DNA of 7,825 nt. It comes from CAZEJK01 sp964512045 (GTDB taxonomy: Bacteria; Acidobacteriota; Thermoanaerobaculia; Thermoanaerobaculales; Sulfomarinibacteraceae). A program made the translations under genes and the position numbers. The notes beneath the pieces were generated by a model that saw only the letters and a list, made by a program, of their open reading frames with translations, did no database searches and had not been told where the DNA came from. The DNA is taken from positions 1 to 7,825 of the forward strand of contig CAZEJK010000244.1 in the NCBI GenBank assembly GCA_964512045.1. The letters run 5' to 3'. The first letter of the stretch is position 1, and each line of letters opens with the position of its first letter. Of this stretch, positions 1 through 5,869 are shown in pieces.

Positions 1-133
1 CGCCAGCCGTTTGCCGGCCCCGGATGATGGCCATGCAGCGACCACCACGGCCACGAGTCGACCCCCGGCGCATGACGCTTCGTGCTCGGACGTTTGGTGC
101 GTGGTCTCCACGGGAGATACCGCAGGGATCAGC
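1..133. other. Non-coding left edge, nothing recognised
   Basis: I see no convincing gene, RNA gene or strong hairpin here. Plus-strand open frames run through this stretch into the repeat that starts near 134. Their translations are rich in Arg, Pro, Ser and Thr and look like chance open frames in GC-rich DNA. Similarity to repeat copy 3 begins only at the 'aaccggcgtc' block at 134. Confidence 0.5.
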
Positions 134-261
134 AACCGGCGTCCCCACAATGCCGCTATGCAAATTGTGGCACCTATCATGTCGACACGCTCGACGAGGC
201 CGTCGCGCGGCGGGACCGACCGCCAACAAGTGTGGAAGTGTGTACGTGGCACCCATCGCAC

Positions 262-289
262 CCGCGCTCCCTGCAAGGGTGGAAGCTCG
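262..289 (+). repeat. 28-bp direct repeat, unit 1
   Basis: This sequence, ccgcgctccctgcaaggg followed by tggaagctcg, is identical to 465-492. It contains a small self-complementary core, CCCT-gca-AGGG. In the second unit it directly overlaps the right arm of hairpin B, but this unit has no hairpin B in front of it. That suggests the left unit is what remains of a longer module. Confidence 0.85.
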
Positions 290-464
290 ATACTCCCACA
301 CCGTTCAGCATTCAAAAGGACCGCGGACGTCCCGTCCGCAGCGTCGACGCCGCAGAGAACAGACAACCATCGATCCTCCCCTCCTCTCGTAGGCGAGGGT
401 TTCATCCCCTCGCACCACGACCACCCAAACAGCTCCTCCGTCGCGCCCGATGCGGACCAGAGGT

Positions 465-492
465 CCGCGCTCCCTGCAAGGGTGGAAGCTCG
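465..492 (+). repeat. 28-bp direct repeat, unit 2
   Basis: This is identical to 262-289. Its first bases are the right arm of hairpin B (462-468). In copies 2 and 3 hairpin B is instead followed by a 'caacggtgggcgtagtc' block, so this tail is an alternative 3' partner of hairpin B. Confidence 0.85.
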
Positions 493-515
493 GTCGAGAT
501 GACGGCGGGTGGGAG

Positions 516-2390
516 CTACTGCCGCTGTGCAGCGGTCAGCGCGTCCAGATCACCGACGCAGACCGCGTGGCCGGAGTACCTTTGCACCGCCGGAAGCGCG
601 AGGCGTGAGCCCAGCCAACCCGTAATCATGTCGCGGGTCTCGAGCTCGAGATCGTGATCGGCACGCACGGGCAGGATGGCGAGAGTCCGGTTGGAACGTG
701 TCAGCGTGTCGATCCCGTACACCGGGAGCGGCGCAGCCAGGTAGGGTACCGCGAGCGAGTCGCGGACCATCGTGTTCCCGTTCACGATGAAGTCCCCGGT
801 CCAGTTGCGGCCGCTGTAGTCCCCGACCGCCAGCGCGAGCTCCCCGTTGCGGTCCCACAGGATCAGGTGCTGGCCATCGAGCGGCTGGTCATAGACCGTG
901 CCGGGCTCGATCTCGTCAGGGCAGCTCGAACCGTCCTGTGCGACCGGAAAGCTCCTCTGGAACCTGAAGTACCTGACGCCGGCCACGGTCTCGACCGATC
1001 CGACGTCGCGAAGAAGAAAGAGGGTCGACCACTCACCGGCCATGCCGGTGTTGACACAGCGAACGTCGAAGGCGAGCGCGTCGTCACCAGCATCAGATGG
1101 CGCCGGAAACAGCAGGTCGACGAGGGGTGGTCCCTCGATCATGTCACGTGGCGACCACTTGTGGTACAGCTCTCGCTTCAAGCTGTGGACCTCGGAGTCG
1201 ATCCTCCACGCCCCACCCCACCCGAGCTCTGGAGGCAGCTTCGAGGCGCATCGACCGGGCTCAGCCGTCTCGACTGTGATCCAGGCCAGCTTGCCACCGG
1301 GCATGGTGCCGTCGAATACGACCACCACCCCGTCCGGCGCGGTCCAGCGCACCGGCCGACCCGGAATCAGCCGCACCGTCCTGCCCTCGTCGGCGGTGAT
1401 CGGGTCCAGCAGCAGGCGCACCACGCTGTCACCGTTGGCGTCCAGCAGCTCGAGATGAAAGTCGCGCGTATCCTCCAGCCTGCGACCGCCTGAGGTCGGC
1501 AGGACGCCGCGAAGGCTGCCGTCCGGACCGATCGAGATCGGCCACTGGTGCGTGTCGTCACCATGCACGAGCGCCGTCCAGCCCCGCTCGACGGCATGCT
1601 GGGGCACGGCTCCGGCGGCCCCCTCGACCACGATGTCCCGTTCAGGGCACACCGCCAACGTGATCTTCCCGGGAACCACCCCGCGGACCGCTCCCGACGC
1701 CGCGGTGGTGAATGCCCAGGACAGCTCGACCGGCGCCCAGCCCTGCTCGCTGGTGAGCCACCCATGGAAGATGGCACGGTAGGTGCGGCCGGGCTGCAGA
1801 GGAAGACGACCCGAGCAGTGGAGTCGCTGGCTCGACGGCCTGCCGTGCTCGCAGTCGTACTCGACCGCGGGTCCGGGCCCGTCGTCAGGATCCAGCCTGA
1901 GGCGCGCGCGCATTGCTGCAAAGGAGGCGCCCTCGACTGCGATCGTGATCTGCGCATCCGGGGCGACGTCTCGTTCGCCGTCACGAGGCTGGTGGCTCAG
2001 CGTCGCCTGGTCCTCGGGCTGGTCGCCCAGGTGCGCCTGCTCGACGGCACCGGACGACGGTCCACCTCTCCCCGTCCAGAGCATCGGCGCGAGATCAACG
2101 GCCAGAAGCACGCCTCCTGCAGCAGCGAGCGTCCACCCGGCGAGGACCACCGGCACGCCACCGCCCGCCCCGCGGGCCAGGATCGCGGTCCGGGCGGACA
2201 GCCAGGTCGCGAGCACGCCGGCAACGGTCCAGACGAGGCGCGAAACTGCGGACCATCCCGTGATCTGACTGAGCAGCCAGGTGCCGCCCGCCAGCACCAT
2301 CAAGAGCACAGCGCAGGCAAGCACGGCCCAGCACCGTGCCAACGCAGCACGCCGGCCATCCGGACACAACGGCGCCGGATGATCGGTCAC
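516..2390 (-). CDS. Membrane-anchored protein with SbsA-type Ig-like domain, function unknown
   Basis: The predicted protein is 624 aa. I chose the GTG at 2390 because a strong GGAGGGAGG ribosome site (2396-2404) sits 5 nt ahead of it. The frame also extends upstream to a TTG at 2459 that lacks such support. Three hydrophobic segments follow one another at about residues 21-40, 50-70 and 79-104, and then an acidic, polar linker. Residues about 139-230 look like a bacterial Ig-like domain of the SbsA/Big_5 kind: an opening 'DVAPDAQITIAV', a middle 'LPLQPGRTYRAIF' and a closing 'WAFTTA'. The remaining ~390 residues are soluble, contain several cysteines and match no family I recognise. The arrangement implies a large extracytoplasmic part tethered by the N-terminal membrane bundle. 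A short lipoprotein with a related Ig-like start lies 82 bp upstream on the same strand, so the two may be cotranscribed. The gene ends in TAG at 516, close to repeat copy 1. I cannot assign a function; the membrane and Ig-like calls are fairly firm. Confidence 0.8.
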   Translation of the reverse strand: MTDHPAPLCPDGRRAALARCWAVLACAVLLMVLAGGTWLLSQITGWSAVSRLVWTVAGVLATWLSARTAILARGAGGGVPVVLAGWTLAAAGGVLLAVDLAPMLWTGRGGPSSGAVEQAHLGDQPEDQATLSHQPRDGERDVAPDAQITIAVEGASFAAMRARLRLDPDDGPGPAVEYDCEHGRPSSQRLHCSGRLPLQPGRTYRAIFHGWLTSEQGWAPVELSWAFTTAASGAVRGVVPGKITLAVCPERDIVVEGAAGAVPQHAVERGWTALVHGDDTHQWPISIGPDGSLRGVLPTSGGRRLEDTRDFHLELLDANGDSVVRLLLDPITADEGRTVRLIPGRPVRWTAPDGVVVVFDGTMPGGKLAWITVETAEPGRCASKLPPELGWGGAWRIDSEVHSLKRELYHKWSPRDMIEGPPLVDLLFPAPSDAGDDALAFDVRCVNTGMAGEWSTLFLLRDVGSVETVAGVRYFRFQRSFPVAQDGSSCPDEIEPGTVYDQPLDGQHLILWDRNGELALAVGDYSGRNWTGDFIVNGNTMVRDSLAVPYLAAPLPVYGIDTLTRSNRTLAILPVRADHDLELETRDMITGWLGSRLALPAVQRYSGHAVCVGDLDALTAAQRQ

Positions 2391-2472
2391 TCGCGCCTCC
2401 CTCCGGCAGGAAGGTGATGCAGTTCCGAAGGGCACCCGACCGGCTGAAGGACCGGGCAAACCGTCCCGGGGA

Positions 2473-2727
2473 TCATCCCGCTACCTCGTCCTCCACCTTC
2501 GGGCCCTTCCTGCACGAGAGATCCAGGTAGACCTCGTCGTACCCCTTGAGCCGCCGGTCGAAGGTGATCACGAAACCGGTGGTCACGGGCACGTCCGTGG
2601 CTTCATCAGCTGGCTCGACGGATACCACATGTGGCTCCTCATCCACCGTGCCGCAGCCGATGCACGCAACCACTACCAGACCCACCAACAGGACACACAC
2701 TGAGACGCCCCATCGTCCTCGGCTCAC
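2473..2727 (-). CDS. Short lipoprotein with partial Ig-like domain
   Basis: The predicted protein is 84 aa from a GTG at 2727. An AGGAGG ribosome site (2736-2741) lies 8 nt ahead, while the longer frame starting at 2757 has no better signal. Residues about 4-22 form a signal peptide with basic residues near the start, a hydrophobic core and a lipobox-like 'VVAC' ending at Cys22. This predicts lipid attachment and membrane or outer-membrane localisation. The mature part contains 'VVSVEPADEATDVPV' and 'GFVITFDRRL', the typical opening strands of an SbsA/Big_5 Ig-like domain, and it resembles the corresponding part of the 624-aa neighbour. The protein stops after about 50 residues of this fold and lacks the closing Tyr- and Phe-Thr-Thr-containing strands of a complete domain. 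It may be a truncated paralogue or a deliberately short lipoprotein. Confidence in translation is fair; its function is unknown. Confidence 0.65.
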   Translation of the reverse strand: MSRGRWGVSVCVLLVGLVVVACIGCGTVDEEPHVVSVEPADEATDVPVTTGFVITFDRRLKGYDEVYLDLSCRKGPKVEDEVAG

Positions 2728-2850
2728 TCGAGCTTCCTCCTCGTCTGGAACCGGCATCGTAGCGCCTCTGCGTCAGGAGTGCCACGCTCCGCTCCCGCGT
2801 CGGCGCAACCGCCAGCGCTGGCTCTCCGACACCGCCTGGTGCAGGGTCCG

Positions 2851-2864
2851 CAGCTCCGGAGCTG
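2851..2864. promoter_or_regulatory. 14-bp perfect palindrome, possible operator
   Basis: CAGCTCCGGAGCTG is a perfect palindrome 124 bp upstream of the lipoprotein start and about 460 bp upstream of the divergent gene. A symmetric site in a divergent spacer could bind a dimeric regulator. No regulator gene is adjacent, and the AGCT-rich sequence could also be chance in GC-rich DNA. Confidence 0.25.
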
Positions 2865-3083
2865 TGGATTCGGAGCTGCAGTTTCCCGGACCTGCCACCG
2901 ATTGGGGCTACCGACCCCTGTCAGTGCAGGAAAACTGTAGATTCCGCGATCCCGCTCGTCCGCTGTGTTCCGGAGATCCATAGCGACGTCGGCTTGGTGA
3001 CAGTCGGAAGCTCCACAGCCACTACACACAATCAGACAGATCCTCCAGAAGGGTTTCCTGACTTTCACATCGGCCACCCCAAC

Positions 3084-3089
3084 TAGAAT
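3084..3089 (+). promoter_or_regulatory. Possible -10 box, TAGAAT
   Basis: TAGAAT matches five of six bases of the sigma-70 -10 consensus and stands out in otherwise GC-rich sequence. No good -35 hexamer sits 16-18 bp upstream; the nearest candidate, CTGACT at 3058-3063, is 20 bp away. It could serve the ORF at 3093 or, with a long leader, the secreted-protein gene at 3327. Confidence 0.3.
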
Positions 3090-3092
3090 CCT

Positions 3093-3275
3093 ATGATGTT
3101 GAGAGGACATGACCAGGAGGTATCGCAGACACCGGGCATGAGACTGCCAGCTGTCACCATGAGGGCGGTTGCGAGCAGCTATCGCCATGTCACGGAGGTC
3201 TGCAAGCACTACGACGACGAGACTCACGAGTGGACCGGCGGGTATCATCTCCAGGCCTTCAACCGGTGCTTCTGA
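3093..3275 (+). CDS. Doubtful small ORF upstream of the secreted protein
   Basis: The frame holds 60 codons from the ATG at 3093 and ends 51 bp before the next start. An internal ATG at 3138 would give 45 aa, preceded by AGGAGG at 3115-3120, but 17 nt away is too far for a normal ribosome site. The second half is polar ('HVTEVCKHYDDETHEW') and its codons end mostly in G or C, like the real genes nearby, so it may be a small gene or the 3' remnant of a lost one. There is no ribosome site at the first ATG and I recognise no family. Treat it as a candidate only. Confidence 0.25.
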   Translation: MMLRGHDQEVSQTPGMRLPAVTMRAVASSYRHVTEVCKHYDDETHEWTGGYHLQAFNRCF

Positions 3276-3326
3276 GGTTGAACCCGGAGCCCCTCGCAGA
3301 GCCACGCCCACCGAACTGGAGGACAC

Positions 3327-4604
3327 ATGCGCAAGGTAGCGATCATCAGTCTTGGCTTGGTGGCGTTCACTGCGGTGGCCGCTGCTCAGGGGTCTCCCTG
3401 CACCGTGGTGCCCCCTGAGCTGTTCCGCCCTGCCTCGCACGTCTTTGGAGACGAAGGGCTCCCAGATGGGGCTCGGATCTCCGGGTCTGGTGAAACCCTT
3501 GGCGTACTGGCACCGATGGCTTCTGGAGGAAACCGTCTCATCCTGGTGCGGGACGCGGAGCGCGTGGCGGAGCTGGAGCTTCCTGCGCCCACAGTGCCCT
3601 TCGTCCATCCGCCATGGTTCGAGCTGGCGGACGACGGTGATGTTGCCGTGCTCACCACACGCGAGTCCATCGCCGTGTACTCGGGCAACGAGCTGGAGGC
3701 GGTCATTCACCCGAAAGACCAGGTGGCACGAGCGGTCGCCCACAAGGGCCACCTGTTCTGGTCCACTATCCCCGAGGAGGGCGCAATCCTGTCGACGCTC
3801 ATGAACGACGGGGACATGGCAGCCCTCCAAGGCTACGCCGCCGGAAGCCCCGGGAGCGAAGTGCTCGACTTCCTGGACACCTCGCCCATTCCCCTCCTCA
3901 AGGTCTCGGACCTCGACGGTTCCGATCACGAAGTGCTTCTGGAGCTTACGGCCTCCGATCTCCGAGAAGGGCACATGGTGTCACACCACATGGTCAAGCA
4001 CGCGGTACGTTCCGACGGCATGGTGTGGGCCGTCGGTCGATTCACCGGCTATGTGCAGCTCCTGAGTGCAGCTGGCACGGTGAAGCAGGAGTTTCAACTG
4101 CCGGAGGATGAGACCGTCGAAGGCGAGGGGTCAACTGCCCCAACCAATGCCAACGATCCAGAGAGAGCGGCACCTCGGCAGGCTCCCGATGACCGTCCGT
4201 ACGACCCATCGTCGCGAGGCACGGATGCCCGAGGCGATGCCTACAACCACCGCGTCATGGTAGACGTCACGCCGCCATCCACTCGTTTCGAACATATCGC
4301 CGCGCGCGGGGACGACCTCGTGCTGGTGCTCGGAACGACCGACCCGCCCCCGGGTTCGCTGCTCGTCTTCGAAGACGACAGTCAGACACCGGTCTGCTTC
4401 GAGCTCCCCGAGAGGTTGGTCCTGAAGCCCCTCGCCTTCCAGTTCGCCGTCACCGAGGACGCACTGTGGCTGCGAAAGCCCTTCGGATACTTCGCATGGG
4501 AGGATCTCCAGGCTCTCTTGCAACCCAATCCCGAGAAACCGATGGCCCCTCGCAAAGCGGCGCCATCGAAGGAAGACCGCGCCCAGGAGCAGCCGAACCT
4601 CTAG
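3327..4604 (+). CDS. Secreted protein of unknown function, possibly propeller-like
   Basis: The protein is 425 aa. The ATG is supported by GGAGG at 3318-3322, 4 nt ahead. Residues 1-20 form a classic Sec signal peptide: basic 'MRK', a hydrophobic core and cleavage predicted after 'AAA' before Gln21. The mature part has repeated short strand-turn segments such as 'GNRLILVRDAERVAEL', 'DGDVAVLTTRESIAVY', 'KGHLFWSTI', 'DGMVWAVGRFTGYVQLL' and 'GDDLVLVLGTT'. These look like blades of a six- or seven-bladed beta-propeller of the TolB/NHL sort, but I see no diagnostic motif. A hydrophilic insert rich in Asp, Pro, Arg and Thr spans about residues 270-310, and a charged, Pro/Lys-rich tail ends the protein; both are probably disordered. 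It faces the toxin-antitoxin pair tail to tail across a 61-bp gap. It may be an envelope or periplasmic binding or structural protein. No enzyme active site is visible. Confidence 0.85.
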   Translation: MRKVAIISLGLVAFTAVAAAQGSPCTVVPPELFRPASHVFGDEGLPDGARISGSGETLGVLAPMASGGNRLILVRDAERVAELELPAPTVPFVHPPWFELADDGDVAVLTTRESIAVYSGNELEAVIHPKDQVARAVAHKGHLFWSTIPEEGAILSTLMNDGDMAALQGYAAGSPGSEVLDFLDTSPIPLLKVSDLDGSDHEVLLELTASDLREGHMVSHHMVKHAVRSDGMVWAVGRFTGYVQLLSAAGTVKQEFQLPEDETVEGEGSTAPTNANDPERAAPRQAPDDRPYDPSSRGTDARGDAYNHRVMVDVTPPSTRFEHIAARGDDLVLVLGTTDPPPGSLLVFEDDSQTPVCFELPERLVLKPLAFQFAVTEDALWLRKPFGYFAWEDLQALLQPNPEKPMAPRKAAPSKEDRAQEQPNL

Positions 4605-4665
4605 ACCAAGCCGCCACCCCATGCCGATCCGCGTTGTGAGGTTGTGATCAGTGGCACCTATCGGT

Positions 4666-5094
4666 TCAGCCCAGGGGATCGATCCAACGCAACCCTGGGA
4701 AACGCCCGAAGTCGATGTCGTTCGAGTGAAGCTCGGCCTGCGTCTCGATGGCCAAGGCGGCAAGGTGGGCATCGGTCGTCAATCGGCTCGAGATCCGGGC
4801 AGATTGCGTAATCTCGGAGAGGATGTCCAGGTGCCGAGGGCCCGGAACTGATATCAATGTCTGAGGTCGTTCGAGCCATGATTCGACGTGACCGATCGCG
4901 ACCACAGGCTCCATGGGATCGGAGCAGATGGCCTGGCTCGACATGAGTCTCACGAAACCGAGCATCACGACCCAAGGCAAGCCGACGGTGCGACGGTCCG
5001 TCAGGCAGGACTCCCACCACGCCCTCGCTCGATGATGGAATGGTGCGTCGCTGTTGTAGGCGAAGACGAGAAGGTTGATGTCGGGAATGATCAC
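4666..5094 (-). CDS. vapC: PIN-domain toxin, VapC-type ribonuclease
   Basis: The protein is 142 aa from a GTG that overlaps the antitoxin stop in GTGA, the usual coupling of such operons. It is a compact PIN domain. It begins 'IIPDINLLVFAYN', where Asp5 is the first metal ligand, and continues with 'HHRARAWWE' (about 20-28). The C-terminal half has 'TTDAHLAALAI' (107-116, with Asp108) and 'NDIDFGRFPGL' (125-135, Asp126/Asp128). This matches the subfamily of mycobacterial-type PIN toxins that carry 'LGFxR' in the middle (residues 45-49 here) rather than the more familiar central Glu. By family knowledge such toxins cut RNA (tRNA or rRNA loops) in a Mg2+-dependent way and are silenced by the cognate antitoxin. 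The length is normal and no frameshift is visible, so it is probably functional. Confidence 0.88.
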   Translation of the reverse strand: MIIPDINLLVFAYNSDAPFHHRARAWWESCLTDRRTVGLPWVVMLGFVRLMSSQAICSDPMEPVVAIGHVESWLERPQTLISVPGPRHLDILSEITQSARISSRLTTDAHLAALAIETQAELHSNDIDFGRFPGLRWIDPLG

Positions 5095-5369
5095 GTCTCG
5101 TGAACCCCGAAGCTCCCGCTCGTGCCCAAACGTTCGGTCTCAAGATCATCGTAGACCTGGTTGAGCTTGGTGGGATCGACTCCCGGCTTGAAACCACAGG
5201 CCTTGGGAACGACTCGGAACGGCTTCAGCGGCTCGACGGGCCCCTCGCCCGTGCTCAACCCCCGGCGAAGCACCTCGTTGGTGACCTCCTTGAAGCTGCG
5301 ACCGCTCTCACGGGCAAGCTGCTTGAGACGGGCGGCAAGGTCGTCGTCGAGCGTCAGCGTCGTCCTCAT
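5091..5369 (-). CDS. vapB: Ribbon-helix-helix antitoxin, VapB-type
   Basis: The protein is 92 aa from the ATG at 5369. The frame could start nine codons earlier at 5396, but that ATG lies inside the predicted promoter and the ribbon strand begins exactly at 'MRTTLTLDDDL'. The N-terminal half is a ribbon-helix-helix DNA-binding fold: strand 1-8, first helix 'LAARLKQLARESG' (11-23), second helix 'SFKEVTNEVLRRGL' (25-38). The C-terminal segment 'GFKPGVDPTKLNQVYDDLE' (59-77) is the typical toxin-wrapping tail of this antitoxin group. It overlaps the toxin gene by 4 nt, so translation is coupled. By family behaviour the protein neutralises the PIN toxin and, with it, represses its own promoter. 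Repeated sites in front of the gene fit this. No Shine-Dalgarno sequence is present at normal distance. Confidence 0.88.
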   Translation of the reverse strand: MRTTLTLDDDLAARLKQLARESGRSFKEVTNEVLRRGLSTGEGPVEPLKPFRVVPKACGFKPGVDPTKLNQVYDDLETERLGTSGSFGVHET

Positions 5370-5400
5370 GAAGGCATCATGATGCGCATCCTTCATGATG
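5367..5400. promoter_or_regulatory. vapBC operator: palindrome plus inverted and direct repeats
   Basis: Three symmetric patterns overlap the promoter. GCATCATGATGC (5374-5385) is a perfect 12-bp palindrome covering the -10 box. CATGAAGG (5367-5374) and CCTTCATG (5390-5397) form an 8-bp inverted repeat around it. TCATGATG occurs twice in the same direction, at 5377-5384 and 5393-5400, 16 bp apart. Such a cluster is what a ribbon-helix-helix antitoxin would bind for autorepression. The link to VapB is inferred from position. Confidence 0.6.
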
Positions 5401-5404
5401 TCAA
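5376..5404 (-). promoter_or_regulatory. vapBC promoter, probably giving a leaderless mRNA
   Basis: On the minus strand a perfect -35 TTGACA (5404-5399) is followed after 17 bp by CATGAT (5381-5376), which matches four of six -10 bases. Transcription would start about 6-7 nt further on, at or next to the A of the antitoxin ATG (5369). No ribosome-binding sequence lies in front of that ATG, which agrees with a leaderless message. Confidence 0.6.
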
Positions 5405-5450
5405 GATGTTGCCGAGGCTCTCCAGTAGAAGCTCGAGTGTCCCCCGCTTG

Positions 5451-5675
5451 GCATATGCAAACTGTGGCAGCTGTCCGCAGCTCCAGCCACCTCCTCCGTC
5501 ACGCCCGATGCGGACCAGAGGTCCGCGGTCCAACGGTGGGCGTAGTCAACATCCGCAGCACGACAGGAACGCGGACGTCCCGTCCGCAGCGTTGACGCCG
5601 CAGAGAACACACAGCCATCCATCCTCCCCTCCTCTCGTAGGCGAGGGGTTCATCCCCTCGCACCACGACCACCCA
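5451..5675 (+). repeat. Mosaic hairpin repeat, copy 2
   Basis: This copy runs A, B, C, D in order. The leader is a partial module A ('catatgcaaactgtggcagc'); its left arm CCACAAT is missing or diverged. Hairpin B is GCGGACC-AGA-GGTCCGC (5510-5526), hairpin C is GCGGACG-TCC-CGTCCGC (5571-5587) and hairpin D is GCGAGGGG-TTCAT-CCCCTCGC (5641-5661), all with perfect stems. From 5467 to 5657 it differs from copy 3 at only a few positions. It begins about 50 bp upstream of the vapBC -35 box and occupies most of the spacer before the oxidoreductase gene. Open frames crossing it are artefacts of the repeat. Confidence 0.88.
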
Positions 5676-5693
5676 GCTCACCAGACCCGCACA

Positions 5694-5743
5694 GCACGGT
5701 GCCCGGGCCCGGTAGATGGGCGTGCAGAGCCCATGGCACGTGC
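5694..5743 (+). other. Three-way-junction-like folded segment
   Basis: GCACGGTGCC (5694-5703) pairs with GGCACGTGC (5735-5743) apart from one bulged G. Inside it are the self-complementary CGGGCCCG (5704-5711) and a hairpin ATGGGC-gtgcaga-GCCCAT (5716-5734). The element lies about 130 bp upstream of the oxidoreductase start and beyond the end of repeat copy 2. It could be a leader structure, a transcript end or another mobile hairpin. Pairing was found by eye and no known riboswitch class is recognised. Confidence 0.4.
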
Positions 5744-5858
5744 GGGACCGTGGATCGGTACGGCTGAGCGCCGCCCCGTGACCCGAGAGGATCACGAGCC
5801 AGATCTCCGGGATTGATCGGGTCACCCCCGCCGGTTGCTAGAGAAGGAGGCAGCGATC

Positions 5859-5864
5859 AGGAGG
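5859..5864 (+). promoter_or_regulatory. Ribosome binding site of the oxidoreductase gene
   Basis: AGGAGG ends 5 nt before the GTG at 5870 and decides that start over the TTG at 5813, which has no such signal. A second AAGGAGG at 5844-5850 is too far away. The GTG at 5876 remains an alternative, with 11 nt spacing. Confidence 0.6.
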
Positions 5865-5869
5865 TCAGC

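Larger units (their letters stand above)
134..492 (+). repeat. Mosaic hairpin repeat, copy 1 (composite)
   Basis: This is the first of three related repeat loci, and it is rearranged relative to copies 2 and 3. It opens with module A, an imperfectly conserved leader whose arms CCACAAT (145-151) and ATTGTGG (164-170) are perfectly complementary here. A degenerate second A-like block lies at about 224-258 and ends in GTGGCACCC. Module C is GCGGACG-TCC-CGTCCGC (323-339). Module D is a GCGAGGG/CCCCTCGC-type hairpin (393-413) with one base lost from the stem, followed by 'caccacgaccaccca' to 427. Module B, GCGGACC-AGA-GGTCCGC (452-468), comes after D here, whereas in copies 2 and 3 B precedes C. 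A 28-bp sequence occurs twice inside the copy (262-289 and 465-492). Module B lies about 50 bp beyond the stop of the minus-strand gene at 516 and could act as its transcript end, but it has no T-run. The structure resembles REP/BIME-type intergenic elements. Confidence 0.85.
2728..3326. other. 600-bp divergent intergenic region
   Basis: This stretch separates the minus-strand lipoprotein from the plus-strand secreted protein and should hold both promoters. Its clearest element is a perfect 14-bp palindrome, CAGCTCCGGAGCTG, at 2851-2864, with a partial echo (CGGAGCTG) about 17 bp further on. A -10-like TAGAAT lies at 3084-3089. A doubtful small ORF occupies 3093-3275. I see no convincing conserved gene in the first 350 bases. 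The minus-strand open frame crossing the region is antisense to the gene at 3327 and is not protein-like. Confidence 0.5.

Noticed and set aside
654..1493. Plus-strand open frame of 279 codons
   Set aside because: It is a shadow of the 624-aa minus-strand gene, which has membrane segments, an Ig-like domain and a good start. The shadow product has no domain.
1548..2417. Plus-strand open frame of 289 codons
   Set aside because: It is also antisense to the Ig-like membrane protein. The Arg/Gly/Pro-rich composition is typical of opposite frames in GC-rich DNA.
2452..2469. Hairpin CCGGG/CCCGG as a terminator between the two Ig-like genes
   Set aside because: It has a five-base stem with no T-run on the minus strand. 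It is too weak to call, and the two genes could well be cotranscribed.
2724..3974. Long minus-strand open frame of 416 codons
   Set aside because: It runs antisense through the secreted-protein gene and the divergent spacer. Its product is low-quality and Arg/His/Gly-rich with no recognisable domain, while the plus-strand gene has a signal peptide and ribosome site.
4131..4772. Minus-strand open frame of 213 codons
   Set aside because: It overlaps the 3' half of the secreted-protein gene and the end of the PIN toxin gene in the wrong frame. Its translation is not protein-like.
5100..5816. Plus-strand open frame of 238 codons
   Set aside because: It is antisense to the antitoxin and then runs through repeat copy 2. 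Similar peptide runs ('ADVPSAALTPQR') appear in frames over all three repeat copies, showing they come from the repeat.
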